Below are positions 39,281 through 49,439 of a stretch of DNA of 64,000 nucleotides, piece after piece. The stretch lies in contig NZ_JAQRFI010000001.1 in NCBI RefSeq assembly GCF_028598805.1, positions 1 to 64,000 on the forward strand. The letters run 5' to 3'. The position numbers were made by a program, and so were the translations under genes. The notes under the pieces are model-generated. The model saw only the letters and a list, made by a program, of their open reading frames with translations, was not told where the DNA came from and ran no database searches. The DNA comes from Xenorhabdus yunnanensis. Its GTDB lineage: Bacteria > Pseudomonadota > Gammaproteobacteria > Enterobacterales > Enterobacteriaceae. Every line of letters starts with the position of its first letter. Position 1 is the first letter of the stretch.

Positions 39281-40495
39281 ATGAGATTAAATCAATCTTT
39301 GGCAGAAAATAAAATAAACGTATCAGAAGTTCCCACGGTTACCTTAAAAATATTAACCAGTCAGGTAGAAGGAGCCGCCCGTTCTGGGGGTATCTTTACT
39401 AAACAAGATCTCATTAGTATCAAATTATATGTTAAACATGGTTTGGAACTTCCTATTACTTCGCAGGGAGTAAAGGAATATATCGGTTACAATGATATTG
39501 ATATCGATGGTTTGAAACCCGTCGATATTACCACCTTATTTAAAGGCATTCACGATCATGTGCTTAGCTGGAGTGATGTGGAAAGTAAAGTTCAACAGCA
39601 AAGTATCGACTTGGAAAATTCGGGCAGACAAATTACAGAAACGGGAGGGGAAATAATCAGCGTTATTGACCAAATGCCGATTATTGAACGCGTCAAGACA
39701 AAGTTAGGCGATTTAACTGATGAACAATTAGCTAAAATAACTTATACCAATGATGATAAAGAAATCGCTGTCGAATTGGGTAATATTCTTGAAAGCATGA
39801 AAAAAGATATTATAAAACAGCAGGAGAATACCCTGCGAGTTAAAAATTCGGTAACCGATTTTAAAATTACACTGATTGGTGGGACATTATCAGATGGAAA
39901 TATTGCGCAAGGGTTACAGCCCCAAGTCAATAGTAAGAAAAAATTGATGGATGACAATCATCTTTCTTCTACTATCAAAGAACTACAAGACAAAATTGAT
40001 GAGAAGAATAAAGAGATAGAACAACTTAAAAAAGACTATGATAAATACGTTAGCCTGGCATTTACTGGCATGGCAGGAGGAATTATTGGTTGGGCGATTA
40101 CCGGCGGTATTTTTGGTGACAAAGCAGAAAAAGCCCGTAAACGAAAAAATGAATTGATTGGTGAAGTCAAAGGATTACAAGATCAAGTGAAAGATAAAAG
40201 TGCATTACAAAAATCTATTCAAGATTTATCCCTGAATTTTTATAGCATTCATACATGTATGCTGGATGCAGAAGTTGCCCTAAATCACTTGGATTTCATG
40301 TGGAGCACAATGTTAACGCAAATTACGACTTCAAAAGATAAGTTTGCTGAGATTAATAATGCATTGAAACTGACCTCTTTTGTGGCAACGTTTAAGCAAG
40401 TTATTAGTCCTTGGAAAGAAGTACAAGGTTCTGCTGCACAATTAGTAAAAACTTTCGATGAGGCATTGGCAGAATATAGAAAGCTCTATAGCTAA
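39281..40495 (+). CDS. xaxA: XaxA/YaxA-type alpha-pore-forming toxin component A
   Basis: The 404-residue protein matches YaxA of Yersinia along its length (RSGGIFTKQDLISIKLYVKH, INQMPI-like DQMPIIERVKTKLGDLTDEQL, VALNHLDFMWSTMLTQIT). These proteins belong to the ClyA-related alpha-PFT class and bind membranes first, then recruit component B. A coiled-coil stalk (about 230-256) leads into a hydrophobic hairpin (SLAFTGMAGGIIGWAITGGI, about 258-278). No signal peptide is seen. The ATG at 39281 follows GGAG; a TTG eight codons upstream is less likely. The pair is known in Xenorhabdus as XaxAB, which lyses insect haemocytes and red cells. Confidence 0.92.
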   Translation: MRLNQSLAENKINVSEVPTVTLKILTSQVEGAARSGGIFTKQDLISIKLYVKHGLELPITSQGVKEYIGYNDIDIDGLKPVDITTLFKGIHDHVLSWSDVESKVQQQSIDLENSGRQITETGGEIISVIDQMPIIERVKTKLGDLTDEQLAKITYTNDDKEIAVELGNILESMKKDIIKQQENTLRVKNSVTDFKITLIGGTLSDGNIAQGLQPQVNSKKKLMDDNHLSSTIKELQDKIDEKNKEIEQLKKDYDKYVSLAFTGMAGGIIGWAITGGIFGDKAEKARKRKNELIGEVKGLQDQVKDKSALQKSIQDLSLNFYSIHTCMLDAEVALNHLDFMWSTMLTQITTSKDKFAEINNALKLTSFVATFKQVISPWKEVQGSAAQLVKTFDEALAEYRKLYS

Positions 40496-40537
40496 CATCT
40501 GCTTATAATAATTTATAAAATAAAAAGGAATATTAAA

Positions 40538-41590
40538 ATGTCTGAAAATATTATCTCACAACAAGAAATCCAGTATCCAGAAATCAATATTAAAGATTTG
40601 AATCATGCGGTAAATAATATTTGGCTTTTGGCACAACGACAAACATCAGGTATTGAGGTTATTGGTGAAAAAGCCAAACAGGTTAGTATTTATAGCCGCG
40701 ACCTCAATGAAATGATACGCGATTCTCTATCACAATTAACACCAATATTAAGCCAACTCACTGCCGGAAGTACTTTCGAAACTATCAGCCAGATTGATGA
40801 AGCTTTGGCAGGCTCCGATCTAGGCGATGATGATCGCAACGCTTTACTGGAAGAACGCGAGCAATTGATCCTGAAATTATCGAAAGATATCGATCATGTG
40901 ATTGTTAATTTCAGTAACAGAACCAGTCAACTAACTGGCAAAATTAGAGATATTCGTAATATCGTGATTGCAGAACGTTTGAACGATATTTTAGTGCAAA
41001 CGGAAGCACGAAAAGTAGAATTACAGAGTGATATCGAAAAGAAAGCAGAAAAAAGAAATAAGTTGGATGCAGAACGGGATAAAATTATCGAAAGTCAAGA
41101 TGTCATTCGCGCAAATAATATCGCAGACATGTTTAAGGATTTTATCCCAAGCGCCAGTGACATCGATAGTTTGGATCTGACACAACCTAAAAAAGAAGCC
41201 ATAAAACAGGCAATTAAACAAGGTGCGGAGATCGCCAGAAAAATATTAAGTAAAGTTTCTGAAGGGTTAAAATATATCGATTTGGCAAATGCCAGAATGA
41301 AACTCAGTGATCAAATTGATCAGTTGATACAAGAAACTGATGTGCTGAAAACCACATTACGGGAAACTGAACAGCGGCTTTCTGGTTTAAAAGATGTGAT
41401 GCAAATCGACACAGAACGCGCCACTATGCTTTCCGAGGCGGTTAAACTGGATCAAGCGTGGAGTGCATTCGCCAATCAATTACACAAATTATCAGGCAAG
41501 GAAATTAATCAGGCCAATATAACGGTTCTGATAAACGACCAATTAAATTTCTTGGATAATTTGGCATCGCAATATAATATGCTGAAATAA
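40538..41590 (+). CDS. xaxB: XaxB/YaxB-type alpha-pore-forming toxin component B
   Basis: The 350-residue partner follows xaxA after 42 bp with its own Shine-Dalgarno (AAGGA), so both are made from one transcript. It is largely alpha-helical with long charged coiled-coil segments (about 160-200 and 265-300) and a C-terminal region PNITVLINDQLNFLDNL-like (ANITVLINDQLNFLDNLASQ). In the YaxAB/XaxAB structures component B forms the inner wall of the pore. Assignment rests on position next to xaxA and on length and helical character, with less direct sequence recognition than for xaxA. Confidence 0.88.
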   Translation: MSENIISQQEIQYPEINIKDLNHAVNNIWLLAQRQTSGIEVIGEKAKQVSIYSRDLNEMIRDSLSQLTPILSQLTAGSTFETISQIDEALAGSDLGDDDRNALLEEREQLILKLSKDIDHVIVNFSNRTSQLTGKIRDIRNIVIAERLNDILVQTEARKVELQSDIEKKAEKRNKLDAERDKIIESQDVIRANNIADMFKDFIPSASDIDSLDLTQPKKEAIKQAIKQGAEIARKILSKVSEGLKYIDLANARMKLSDQIDQLIQETDVLKTTLRETEQRLSGLKDVMQIDTERATMLSEAVKLDQAWSAFANQLHKLSGKEINQANITVLINDQLNFLDNLASQYNMLK

Positions 41591-41606
41591 ATATATTAGT
41601 AATGAC

Positions 41607-41637
41607 AAGGCTGAGAAGAATACTCTCAGCCTTATTA
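41607..41637 (+). terminator. xaxAB terminator
   Basis: Arms AAGGCTGAGA (41607-41616) and TCTCAGCCTT (41624-41633) flank a 7-nt loop, followed by ATTATT. It lies between convergent xaxB and the hexosaminidase gene. Confidence 0.75.
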
Positions 41638-41671
41638 TTCACCGCTTTATTATGATGAAATACTTTGATTT

Positions 41672-44077
41672 TTAATCAGCTGGGTTATTCAAATAATCAA
41701 ACATCCGTTCCAACGGATATATTGCTCGTATCACCACTTCATCACGCATTTGCGCTCCCCGTGACAGTAGCTTCTGAGCATCTAGCCGTTGTTGTGGAGA
41801 AAAGGTTCTTCCGGCTTTGAGGTGATCCAGCATGACTAAACCAAGTTCAGCAATTTCACCAACATCATTGGCAACGGGCACAAGGTCACGCATCATATAG
41901 TTCGCATTGACGATTTTTATCAGGGAATCATGATTATCCCGCCAGCGTATCAGCCGGGCACGTAATACCTGTTCCGCTTGCCAATCCCGTTTATTCTTCA
42001 ATAATCGGTTAACTAAAGTCTCCATTTCCCTGACAACATGACTTTCTGGCCCTATCGCGTCGGCAAAACGGTAAAGCGGTTCATATTGATGGTAATTACC
42101 GGCTTGAAATTTGGCATGATGGCGGGAGTAATATTGGGCCGGTTCCACAGCTTCAGCTAAAATCTGCAATGGCTCAATATTCGTACTGTTTGCCAGACGG
42201 GTCATCAAGCGCTGGCTATTGGCCTGCTGCTGTAAGCCGACAGATACCGTTGTCCACGCATCCATGGCTTGCAGACGCTGATACATGTGCTTCTCGTTTG
42301 TCAAATCTTTGGCAGACCAGAGCCGTTCAGCGATGGCAAAGGTGCGTGGCCAGAGTTTAATATCCAGCATTTCTGCGGTGACATTCTCTGACCATAACGC
42401 GGCTTCAGCCCCAAGAATATTTTGTTGATGATCGCTCGCTGGCACGACAGGTTGCTTGCCAATGGGAGTTACTGCCAGTTTTTCTCCTGTGATCGGATAG
42501 CGTACATTGCCCAGTAAAATATAACCGCCCGCCGTTTTCTGTTTCTGATCGAGCGTCACAACAGGCGTGGTTTCTCCCATCCAGCTATCCACCGTAAACC
42601 TGACTGTATCTCCTTGCCAAACAATCTTATCAACGGCGCGACGTGATTTTCCTGCGAAATCAATAAAACCACGCGAATTACCTTTGTTGTCTTGAATCAG
42701 GGTAAAACTGCCCGTCACGGGACTGCCCTTTAAACGTGGCATCGTAAACGACCAGCTTTGTATTGTCTCATCCGCTTTCACGTTGCCATCGATATTGAGT
42801 GGTTGTGGTAATACTTCATTGCGATAGTGATAGGCGGTACTTTGGGGTTGATCGAGGTAAAATCCCGTGGACAAAATCCCTTGATAGCCATCGTTGGCCG
42901 TTTTGCCCAATGAATCCTGCCCTTGCCATGATTGAATGACGATTGAGCGAGGCAATGAAGGATGGTAGATCTCATCCCAACCCACTATTTTGCGCCCATG
43001 CTTTTCAAGCAGTTTTTCCAGTTCCTGATTGAACCAAGCGTGCAGGGCATGTGTATCTTTCAAACCTTTTTCCTGCATAAATACCTGTATTTTTTTGGAA
43101 GCCAGCCACTGGGAAGCATCGACTTCGTCACCACCAATGTGAATATAGGGATCAGGGAAAATTTCAGCGACTTCCTCAATCAAGGTATCGGCAAATTGAT
43201 GCACTTGAGGATTGCTCGGATCAAGTGTTGGTTTATGAACTCCCCATGTACGCTGCATTGGGTAAGTTTCACGTGCGCTGATCAGTTCAGGGTAAGCAAC
43301 GGCAATGGCGGAGGCATGACCCGGTAAATCAATTTCAGGTACAACACGGATACCCAAACTACTCGCATAGGCAACGACATCCCTCATTTGCTCCTTGCTG
43401 TAAAACTGTCCGTCGCTGGCAAGTTGTTGCAGTTTGGGGTAATGCTCAGAAGCAAAGCGCCAGCCTTGATCATCAGTCAAGTGCCAGTGAAAGACATTCA
43501 TCTTGGCAGCCGCCATACCATCCAGTTGGCGTTTTATCGCCTCAACGGGCAGGAAATGGCGAGCTGAATCAAGCATGACACCGCGCCATGAAAATCGTGG
43601 ATTATCGCTGATATTGACCAGTGGAAAATAAGTCCCCTTGGCATCATTTTGGAGTAACTGTAGTAAGGTTTCCATGCCACGCATGGCGCCAAAGCGAGTC
43701 ACCGCTTTCAATGTGGCACCGTTGGGGGTAATGACCAACTGATAACTTTCATCGCTGTTGGGCTGGGGAATCGGTGCTACTTTTCTGGCAATATTAATTC
43801 TGATCGTCGAGACAGGGGAAACAGCAGCTTCGGGCGATGGTAATATCCAGCCAGTTTGCGCTTCAATGCGTTTTCGCCAGTGGGATATCGCATCTTGCAT
43901 ATCATCCCCCGTGACGGTGATATTTAATTTCCGGTCAATATGATAAAGGCGCCCCGGTTGCACTGAAACTTGCTGTGGCCACGGCATAAGAGGCAGGTGA
44001 TTGGCAGAATCTGCAATGGATGAAAAACTACAACTTAAGGCAGCAGCTAATAATAGAGGGCGAAAGGTAAATTTCAT
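41672..44077 (-). CDS. Secreted GH20 beta-N-acetylhexosaminidase (chitobiase type)
   Basis: The 801-residue protein has a signal peptide (RPLLLAAALSCSFSSIADSA), an N-terminal GH20 accessory domain, and the catalytic barrel with FSWRGVMLDSARHFLPVEAIKRQ, MNVFHWHLTDDQGWR and the catalytic Asp317-Glu318 pair in HIGGDEVD. Substrate-assisted hydrolysis of terminal GlcNAc from chitobiose or glycans is expected, in the periplasm or outside. The C-terminal region includes a long helical extension. In an insect pathogen it would complement chitinases. It stands alone, divergent in regulation from xaxB but convergent in direction. Confidence 0.93.
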   Translation of the reverse strand: MKFTFRPLLLAAALSCSFSSIADSANHLPLMPWPQQVSVQPGRLYHIDRKLNITVTGDDMQDAISHWRKRIEAQTGWILPSPEAAVSPVSTIRINIARKVAPIPQPNSDESYQLVITPNGATLKAVTRFGAMRGMETLLQLLQNDAKGTYFPLVNISDNPRFSWRGVMLDSARHFLPVEAIKRQLDGMAAAKMNVFHWHLTDDQGWRFASEHYPKLQQLASDGQFYSKEQMRDVVAYASSLGIRVVPEIDLPGHASAIAVAYPELISARETYPMQRTWGVHKPTLDPSNPQVHQFADTLIEEVAEIFPDPYIHIGGDEVDASQWLASKKIQVFMQEKGLKDTHALHAWFNQELEKLLEKHGRKIVGWDEIYHPSLPRSIVIQSWQGQDSLGKTANDGYQGILSTGFYLDQPQSTAYHYRNEVLPQPLNIDGNVKADETIQSWSFTMPRLKGSPVTGSFTLIQDNKGNSRGFIDFAGKSRRAVDKIVWQGDTVRFTVDSWMGETTPVVTLDQKQKTAGGYILLGNVRYPITGEKLAVTPIGKQPVVPASDHQQNILGAEAALWSENVTAEMLDIKLWPRTFAIAERLWSAKDLTNEKHMYQRLQAMDAWTTVSVGLQQQANSQRLMTRLANSTNIEPLQILAEAVEPAQYYSRHHAKFQAGNYHQYEPLYRFADAIGPESHVVREMETLVNRLLKNKRDWQAEQVLRARLIRWRDNHDSLIKIVNANYMMRDLVPVANDVGEIAELGLVMLDHLKAGRTFSPQQRLDAQKLLSRGAQMRDEVVIRAIYPLERMFDYLNNPAD

Positions 44078-44151
44078 GGTATTTCTTCTCGTATCTTATT
44101 TTTATGAATCAGTAAGAAATTTTTTATAACGTGAGTTTTTTGATTAGAAAG

Positions 44152-44180
44152 GGCGCTGATGAAATAGCTGTTTCAGCGCC
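44152..44180 (-). terminator. Hairpin between the TetR gene and the hexosaminidase gene
   Basis: Arms GGCGCTGA (44152-44159) and TCAGCGCC (44173-44180) pair across a 13-nt loop. On the minus strand CTTT follows. It lies downstream of the TetR gene and upstream of the hexosaminidase start. Confidence 0.55.
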
Positions 44181-44235
44181 GATTATATTTTTGTGAAACT
44201 GAGATAGCCAGTAAGTAACTAGTTAATCAAAATGG

Positions 44236-44874
44236 CTATTTCTCGACAATCCCATGCTTAAGCAAAGTCACTGCTGCGTTAATGCGAGGTGTAATGTCTG
44301 TTTCTGGTAGTGGCGGAAGCAGTCCCAGTGCCATTTGTCTTAGCGGCTCTGCAATGGCCATTGAGATTATGAGTTCACTGGTGATATTAAAATCCATTTT
44401 TTTCAGTAATCCTTGTTGATATTGGCGTTCAAGCCAATGGGCCAAAATATTTCTGCTTCTTTCGATACTACTTTTTTGATATTTATCCAATAGTGCTTCA
44501 CGATAAGGGAACTCAGACTGTAATAATCTAAATAACCCTACGGCTTCCATAGATAATGATTTCTCTGCCAGTTCAGTTAAATATATTTTCAATAATTTTA
44601 TGAATTTCTGGTAATTATTGGCCTCTTTCTCAAAGGCAGGAATAGAACTATCTTTCCAACGCGTAACAATCTGTTCGAGTAAATCTTCTCGATTTTTGAC
44701 AAAACGGTAGAGAGTTTTTTTGGCAATACCCGTTTTTTTGGCAACCACATCCATGGTCGTTTTGTTATAACCTTGATTAATAAGAAGTAGTAAGGTGACT
44801 TCGTGAATTTTTTGGCGTATTTCTTGCTCTGGAATTGTGGGCCGGCCTCGTGGACGTGAATGATTTTCTGCCAT
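44236..44874 (-). CDS. TetR/AcrR family transcriptional regulator
   Basis: The 212-residue protein begins with a basic RGRP-containing arm, then a TetR helix-turn-helix (TTMDVVAKKTGIAKKTLYRFVKNREDLL). A helical ligand-binding domain follows, ending NAAVTLLKHGIVEK. The target is unknown; candidates are the downstream hexosaminidase gene, on the same strand 158 bp away, or the divergent porin gene. A C-terminal domain of the AefR/TetR_C group is possible. Confidence 0.88.
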   Translation of the reverse strand: MAENHSRPRGRPTIPEQEIRQKIHEVTLLLLINQGYNKTTMDVVAKKTGIAKKTLYRFVKNREDLLEQIVTRWKDSSIPAFEKEANNYQKFIKLLKIYLTELAEKSLSMEAVGLFRLLQSEFPYREALLDKYQKSSIERSRNILAHWLERQYQQGLLKKMDFNITSELIISMAIAEPLRQMALGLLPPLPETDITPRINAAVTLLKHGIVEK

Positions 44875-45423
44875 TTTAGCACCTTATAAGTTGTGAATAT
44901 TTGTACCGCACTGGCGTGATCCCATTAATAAACAGAACATACTGATTTAAGTTTAAATGGAAGAAATAAATCACATTTCACCAAATACAGAACTCTTAGG
45001 TGCTTGTCAACAGTATCGAACAATGACTATCACGTAACCTATTATAAATATTCGTGAAAAATACAGATTCAAAATAATCAAGCAGTTCTCTGCTATGGAA
45101 AAACTCATTTTTTATCAATTTATTTATTATTTATAACTTACTGTTTTAAATAAGTTATTGTCATAATTAATGCTGTTTGGTTATGGGATTTATGCCTATG
45201 ATGTGACTCTCTTCACAGGATGGCATTTTTTGCTAATTTTTGTTAGCAAAAGGTTTTATTAGACCTTAGTATCGTCATTGTTTGTTACAAATTTAACATT
45301 TAAGTAACGAAAGTGTGTAAAACATTCCGCTCACCTGATTCTTTATTCCAGAAAAAACATTTCTTGGGATATGGATTTCTTGGCAGTGGCGAAATAATAA
45401 CAAGACCAATGAGGATCACGATA
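44875..45423. promoter_or_regulatory. Divergent region between the TetR gene and the porin gene
   Basis: About 550 bp. Near 45277-45310 are GTTACAAATTTAACATTTAA-like motifs that resemble OmpR half sites (TTACA) before porin genes. The resemblance is loose. An in-frame extension of the porin ORF from 45313 is not supported by a ribosome-binding site. Confidence 0.4.
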
Positions 45424-46572
45424 ATGATAAAACGCAACACAATAGCAATGGCAATTCCGGTACTTCTCATGGCAGGGGCTGTAAATGCCGCCGAGATTTA
45501 TAATAAAGATGGTAATAAAATCGATTTATACGGAAAGGCCGATGTCCAGAGAACATTCTCTAAATCAAGTAGCGAGGCTGGTGACGGCTCTGTTGGTCGT
45601 ATAGGTATTAGAGGTTCAACCCAAGTTACGGATAAACTGACTGGTTTCGGGCGCTGGGAATTCAATATGGGTGCCAATGGAACAGAAGTGGAGAGCGGTA
45701 AAAATACCAGAACACGTTACGCCTTTGCTGGCGTTAAGTACGGTGAATATGGTTCGCTGGATTACGGCCGTAATATGGGAATCGTCTATGATGCCAACTC
45801 ATGGACGGATGCACTGCCAGTATTTGGTGGTGATTCCATGGCAGCAACTGATAACTTCTTGATGGGGCGTTCAACAGGGTTATTAACGTATCGTAATACT
45901 GACTTTTTTGGTTTGGTGAATGGCTTGAATTTTGCCTTGCAGTATCAAGCTAAAAATGATGGTAGCACCAGAAATAGCCGCAGTGATATCGCAAGACAAA
46001 ACGGTGACGGTTTTGGTCTTTCTAGTTCCTATGATTTTGGTAATGGTTTCAGTGTTGGTGCTGCATACGGTAATTCTAACCGCACTTCGGCACAGAAACT
46101 GGGTACTGAGGAAGCTAAAGTTCTGGCTAAAGGGAATAAAGCGGAAGCATGGATCGTCTCTGCCAAGTATGACAAAAATAATGTGTATCTGGCGGCCATG
46201 TATGGTGAAGCTAGCAACCTGACCAGATTTGGTAGTTCTGTGGACAAACACACTATGTTTGCCAATAAAACTCAAAACATTGAACTAACGGCTCAGTATC
46301 AGTTTGATTCTGGCTTGCGCCCATCAGTTGGTTTTGTTTATTCCAAAGGTAAAGATTTGGGCAAGGACTTAGCTGATAAGAGCATATTGACAGACAAGGG
46401 ATCTGAAGATTTGGTGAAATATGTTGCTGTCGGTGCTTCCTATAACTTTAATAAGAATATGCGTACTTACGCTGAATATCAGTTTAATTTGCTGAAAGAT
46501 AATAACTTCTCTAAAAATACTAAGCTCAACACTGACGATGTATTTGGTGTCGGGTTGGTTTATCAATTCTAA
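45424..46572 (+). CDS. OmpF/OmpC-type general porin (OpnP-like)
   Basis: The 382-residue outer-membrane protein has a signal peptide (MIKRNTIAMAIPVLLMAGAV, cleaved at VNA before AEIYNKDGNKIDLYGK), the enterobacterial porin N-terminus. The strand-and-loop pattern includes the loop-3 signature DALPVFGGDSM, and the C-terminus VYQF ends in the phenylalanine recognised by the Bam machinery. It would form trimeric 16-stranded channels for small solutes. Xenorhabdus has a homologous porin named OpnP. The ATG at 45424 follows GAGG. Expression is probably osmoregulated, but the upstream OmpR sites are only suggestive. Confidence 0.93.
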   Translation: MIKRNTIAMAIPVLLMAGAVNAAEIYNKDGNKIDLYGKADVQRTFSKSSSEAGDGSVGRIGIRGSTQVTDKLTGFGRWEFNMGANGTEVESGKNTRTRYAFAGVKYGEYGSLDYGRNMGIVYDANSWTDALPVFGGDSMAATDNFLMGRSTGLLTYRNTDFFGLVNGLNFALQYQAKNDGSTRNSRSDIARQNGDGFGLSSSYDFGNGFSVGAAYGNSNRTSAQKLGTEEAKVLAKGNKAEAWIVSAKYDKNNVYLAAMYGEASNLTRFGSSVDKHTMFANKTQNIELTAQYQFDSGLRPSVGFVYSKGKDLGKDLADKSILTDKGSEDLVKYVAVGASYNFNKNMRTYAEYQFNLLKDNNFSKNTKLNTDDVFGVGLVYQF

Positions 46573-46593
46573 TTGAAGTAAATGCCTTGAAAT

Positions 46594-46624
46594 TAGCACC
46601 GCGAAAATAGCACGGTGCTATTTT
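46594..46624 (+). terminator. Porin gene terminator
   Basis: Arms TAGCACCG (46594-46601) and CGGTGCTA (46613-46620) are followed by TTTTA. It lies between the convergent porin gene and rdgC. Confidence 0.8.
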
Positions 46625-46688
46625 ATCGAACTGCCTCACTGGATATATCTTTGTAGGCAGTTCGTTAGTTATTCCCTTCTGTCTTATA

Positions 46689-47600
46689 TTACCTTTCTGC
46701 CTCACCACCCAGTGCATCAATAGTGTTTTTGATCAGCGCACTTAATTCACCCGTCATTAAGGTAAAGTCTGCGTCAAATCGTTGGGCAACATCTTCACGA
46801 TCGATATCATCGTTTTGTTCACGTAAGGTTTCGCTGAATTTGATACGTTTGAAAGCGCCATCATCTGACAGCATAAACTGAATGCGTTCTTCCCAATCCA
46901 AAGCCAACTTAGTGACATATTTACCGGATTCAATATGTGCCGCAATTTCGTCTGAGACCAAATCCTGTTTCTTACAGCGGATCACTCCACCTTCTTCCAG
47001 AATGGCTTTCAACTCAGCTTCATCCATCAGAGCATAGCCTGTAGGGAGATTACCTGAACGTACCCATTCGGTTAAGGTCAGCTCTATGGGGTCAGTGAAA
47101 GTAAGTGGAACAACGGGCAAGGAACCCAATGTTTTTCTCAGTAGTGCCAGATTATCTTCAGCACGTTTTGCGCTGGCAGCATCAACGATGATCAAATGGT
47201 TGACGGTATCGATCCAAATATAGGTTTGGCTAAAACGGCTGAACGCTCTCGGCAGCAGAGTGTGGATCACTTCATCTTTCAGTGAGTCTTTTTCAGTTTT
47301 TTTCAGTTTGCGGTGCTGTTCACCTTCCAGACGGGCTATTTTGGCCTGTAATTCCTGCTTAATTACAGGAGAAGGCAGCATTTTTTCTTCCTTGCGCGCG
47401 CAAATAAGGATTTGATTGCCGGAAGCATGGGTTAATGCTTCACCGTGAGAACCCATTGGAGAAATCCAGCCAGTTTTCATCATATCTTGGCTACCACATG
47501 GGGTGAATGCCAATGGGCTTAATTGTTTTTCCAGTTCATCCGCCGAAAGGGAAATTTCTCGGTTTAGACGGTAAATCATTAAATTTTTGAACCATAACAT
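46689..47600 (-). CDS. rdgC: Recombination-associated protein RdgC
   Basis: RdgC is a ring-shaped DNA-binding protein associated with the nucleoid that restrains RecA activity. The 303-residue product has the length of E. coli RdgC and its features: [53 protein letters not shown], and the C-terminal [16 protein letters not shown]. The ATG at 47600 gives the family start; an in-frame ATG 11 codons upstream has no counterpart. It is divergent from mak, the arrangement of E. coli. Confidence 0.96.
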   Translation of the reverse strand: MLWFKNLMIYRLNREISLSADELEKQLSPLAFTPCGSQDMMKTGWISPMGSHGEALTHASGNQILICARKEEKMLPSPVIKQELQAKIARLEGEQHRKLKKTEKDSLKDEVIHTLLPRAFSRFSQTYIWIDTVNHLIIVDAASAKRAEDNLALLRKTLGSLPVVPLTFTDPIELTLTEWVRSGNLPTGYALMDEAELKAILEEGGVIRCKKQDLVSDEIAAHIESGKYVTKLALDWEERIQFMLSDDGAFKRIKFSETLREQNDDIDREDVAQRFDADFTLMTGELSALIKNTIDALGGEAER

Positions 47601-47768
47601 GCGGTTACCCCATATTGTTGCGCATCGTGACAAAAGTTATCTTAAAATATAAGGGTGCATAATAACGAATCATGTGACGAAGCCCTAGAACTTCATCAGT
47701 TTCATATAATAACTTCCTCAGTTTCATATAATAAAAAGCGTCGTCCTGCTAAATAGGAAAGGTAAGTT

Positions 47769-48680
47769 ATGCGTATAGGAATTGATCTCGGTGGAACCAA
47801 GATTGAAGTGATTGCATTAGGTGATCAGGGGAAAGAGTTATTTCGCAAACGGGTGGATACGCCCCGTAATAACTATCAAAAAACACTGGAAGCCATTGTT
47901 GGGCTGATTATCGATGCGGAACAGGCAACTGGGCAGCAAGGAACTGTGGGAATTGGCATTCCTGGCGCTATTTCGCCTTTTACCGGAAAAGTAAAAAATG
48001 CTAACTCAGTTTGGATGAATGGACAAATCTTGGATAAGGATATAGCTGCTTTGTTGGGGCGTGAAGTGCGTATCGCCAACGATGCAAATTGTCTGGCGGT
48101 ATCAGAAGCCACTGATGGTGCAGGAGAAAGGAAGCCAATGGTATTTGCCGTTATCATTGGAACGGGTTGTGGTTCAGGGATTGCATTTGAGGGGCGGGTT
48201 CACGCCGGTGGCAATGGATTGGCGGGAGAATGGGGACATAATCCATTACCGTGGATGGATGAAGAAGATCGGGCATATCAGGATGAAGTTCGCTGTTTTT
48301 GTGGCAAACCGGGATGTACTGAGACGTTTGTGTCGGGCACTGGATTTATGACGGATTATTTCCGTTTAAGCGGAACTCAGAAAAAAGGTTATGAAATCAT
48401 AGAGGCTTTGGCGCAGGGAGATAAGTTCGCCGAATTGGCAATGTGTCGCTATGAAAGGCGTTTGGCGCGGGCACTGGCGCAGGTGATTAATTTACTGGAC
48501 CCGGATGTAATTGTACTCGGCGGTGGAATGAGCAATGTCGATCGTCTTTACCAAACATTGCCGGATTTAGTCAAAGAGTGGGTTTTTGGTGGAGAGTGTG
48601 CGACACCAATCAGAAAAGCAGCGCATGGTGATTCCAGTGGTGTGCGTGGTGCGGCTTGGTTATGGCCTCCTCAGCAATAA
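47769..48680 (+). CDS. mak: Fructokinase Mak (ROK family)
   Basis: Mak phosphorylates fructose and, weakly, mannose in the cytoplasm. The 303-residue ROK kinase has the ATP loop [16 protein letters not shown], the catalytic region GIPGAIS and [14 protein letters not shown], the ROK signature with [10 protein letters not shown], and a zinc-binding cluster ([12 protein letters not shown]). The C-terminal part [21 protein letters not shown] is partially copied in noncoding DNA at 50811-50861, a trace of local duplication. Confidence 0.95.
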   Translation: MRIGIDLGGTKIEVIALGDQGKELFRKRVDTPRNNYQKTLEAIVGLIIDAEQATGQQGTVGIGIPGAISPFTGKVKNANSVWMNGQILDKDIAALLGREVRIANDANCLAVSEATDGAGERKPMVFAVIIGTGCGSGIAFEGRVHAGGNGLAGEWGHNPLPWMDEEDRAYQDEVRCFCGKPGCTETFVSGTGFMTDYFRLSGTQKKGYEIIEALAQGDKFAELAMCRYERRLARALAQVINLLDPDVIVLGGGMSNVDRLYQTLPDLVKEWVFGGECATPIRKAAHGDSSGVRGAAWLWPPQQ

Positions 48681-49439
48681 ACCGTATTCCTGCCAACGAT
48701 AACGGCATAATTTAGAATACATTTCAATCTAATCTATCCAGAAAATTTCAAGTTGTGTGTCACGGTGAAGAAAGCTACTAAAAAACCGCAACTTGAAAGA
48801 TGAATAATCATGATAAATAAATTCTATTTGGGGTTGTCTTATTTTCCTTATCCGGAAAAATAGAAATGGTTGATTAAAAGTTTAATTAATCAATATTTTT
48901 AACCTAATCAGTTAATTATCACTCTATGTTGTATGGAATAATGTTGATAATAAATAAATGTGTTTTTCATATTAATAATTGTTTATTTTTTTAATAAAAA
49001 TATATTCATTATTAATCAATAAAATATAGTGTGTTGTTTTAAATTCATTTACTTTTTTATTAGCGGAAACACCGTCTTGTTTATATTATTGTTGGCTTGG
49101 CAATCAACTGGACTTTAGACACTTGGTGTCGTATTGTTGGGATATCCGGTTTCAACTATTTTTTGAAAGTAAATATAAAAATTTATACTCATAGTTTTAA
49201 TTGTTTTCCTCATATGTTTTTATTTATGAGCTGCGTAACGTAAAAATCTAATAGAGATTAGATAACTTTAAATATTATTTAAAGTTTATCATCTTTTTTC
49301 TTGTGCGATTTTCTTTGGTGAAAAAGTCGTGACGGGCATTTATTGCCCTAAATATTTTGTCGATTATTCTGCGATAGAGAGAGCTTTTGTCTGAAAGAAA
49401 ATCTAATTATTAGACTTGATATTTGATAGGTGCTTTTTT
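48681..49439. other. Intergenic region between mak and porin paralogue 1
   Basis: About 760 bp. It includes a palindromic repeat (arms TTTCAAGTTG at 48746-48755 and CAACTTGAAA at 48789-48798), a segment 48781-48960 duplicated at 50861-51040, and a promoter-proximal segment 49245-49439 that is conserved at 51537-51741. No gene is visible. Confidence 0.7.

Noticed and set aside
45313-45423. 37-codon N-terminal extension of the OmpF-like porin
   Set aside because: It would bury the signal peptide inside the protein. The ATG at 45424 has a Shine-Dalgarno and gives a normal porin leader.
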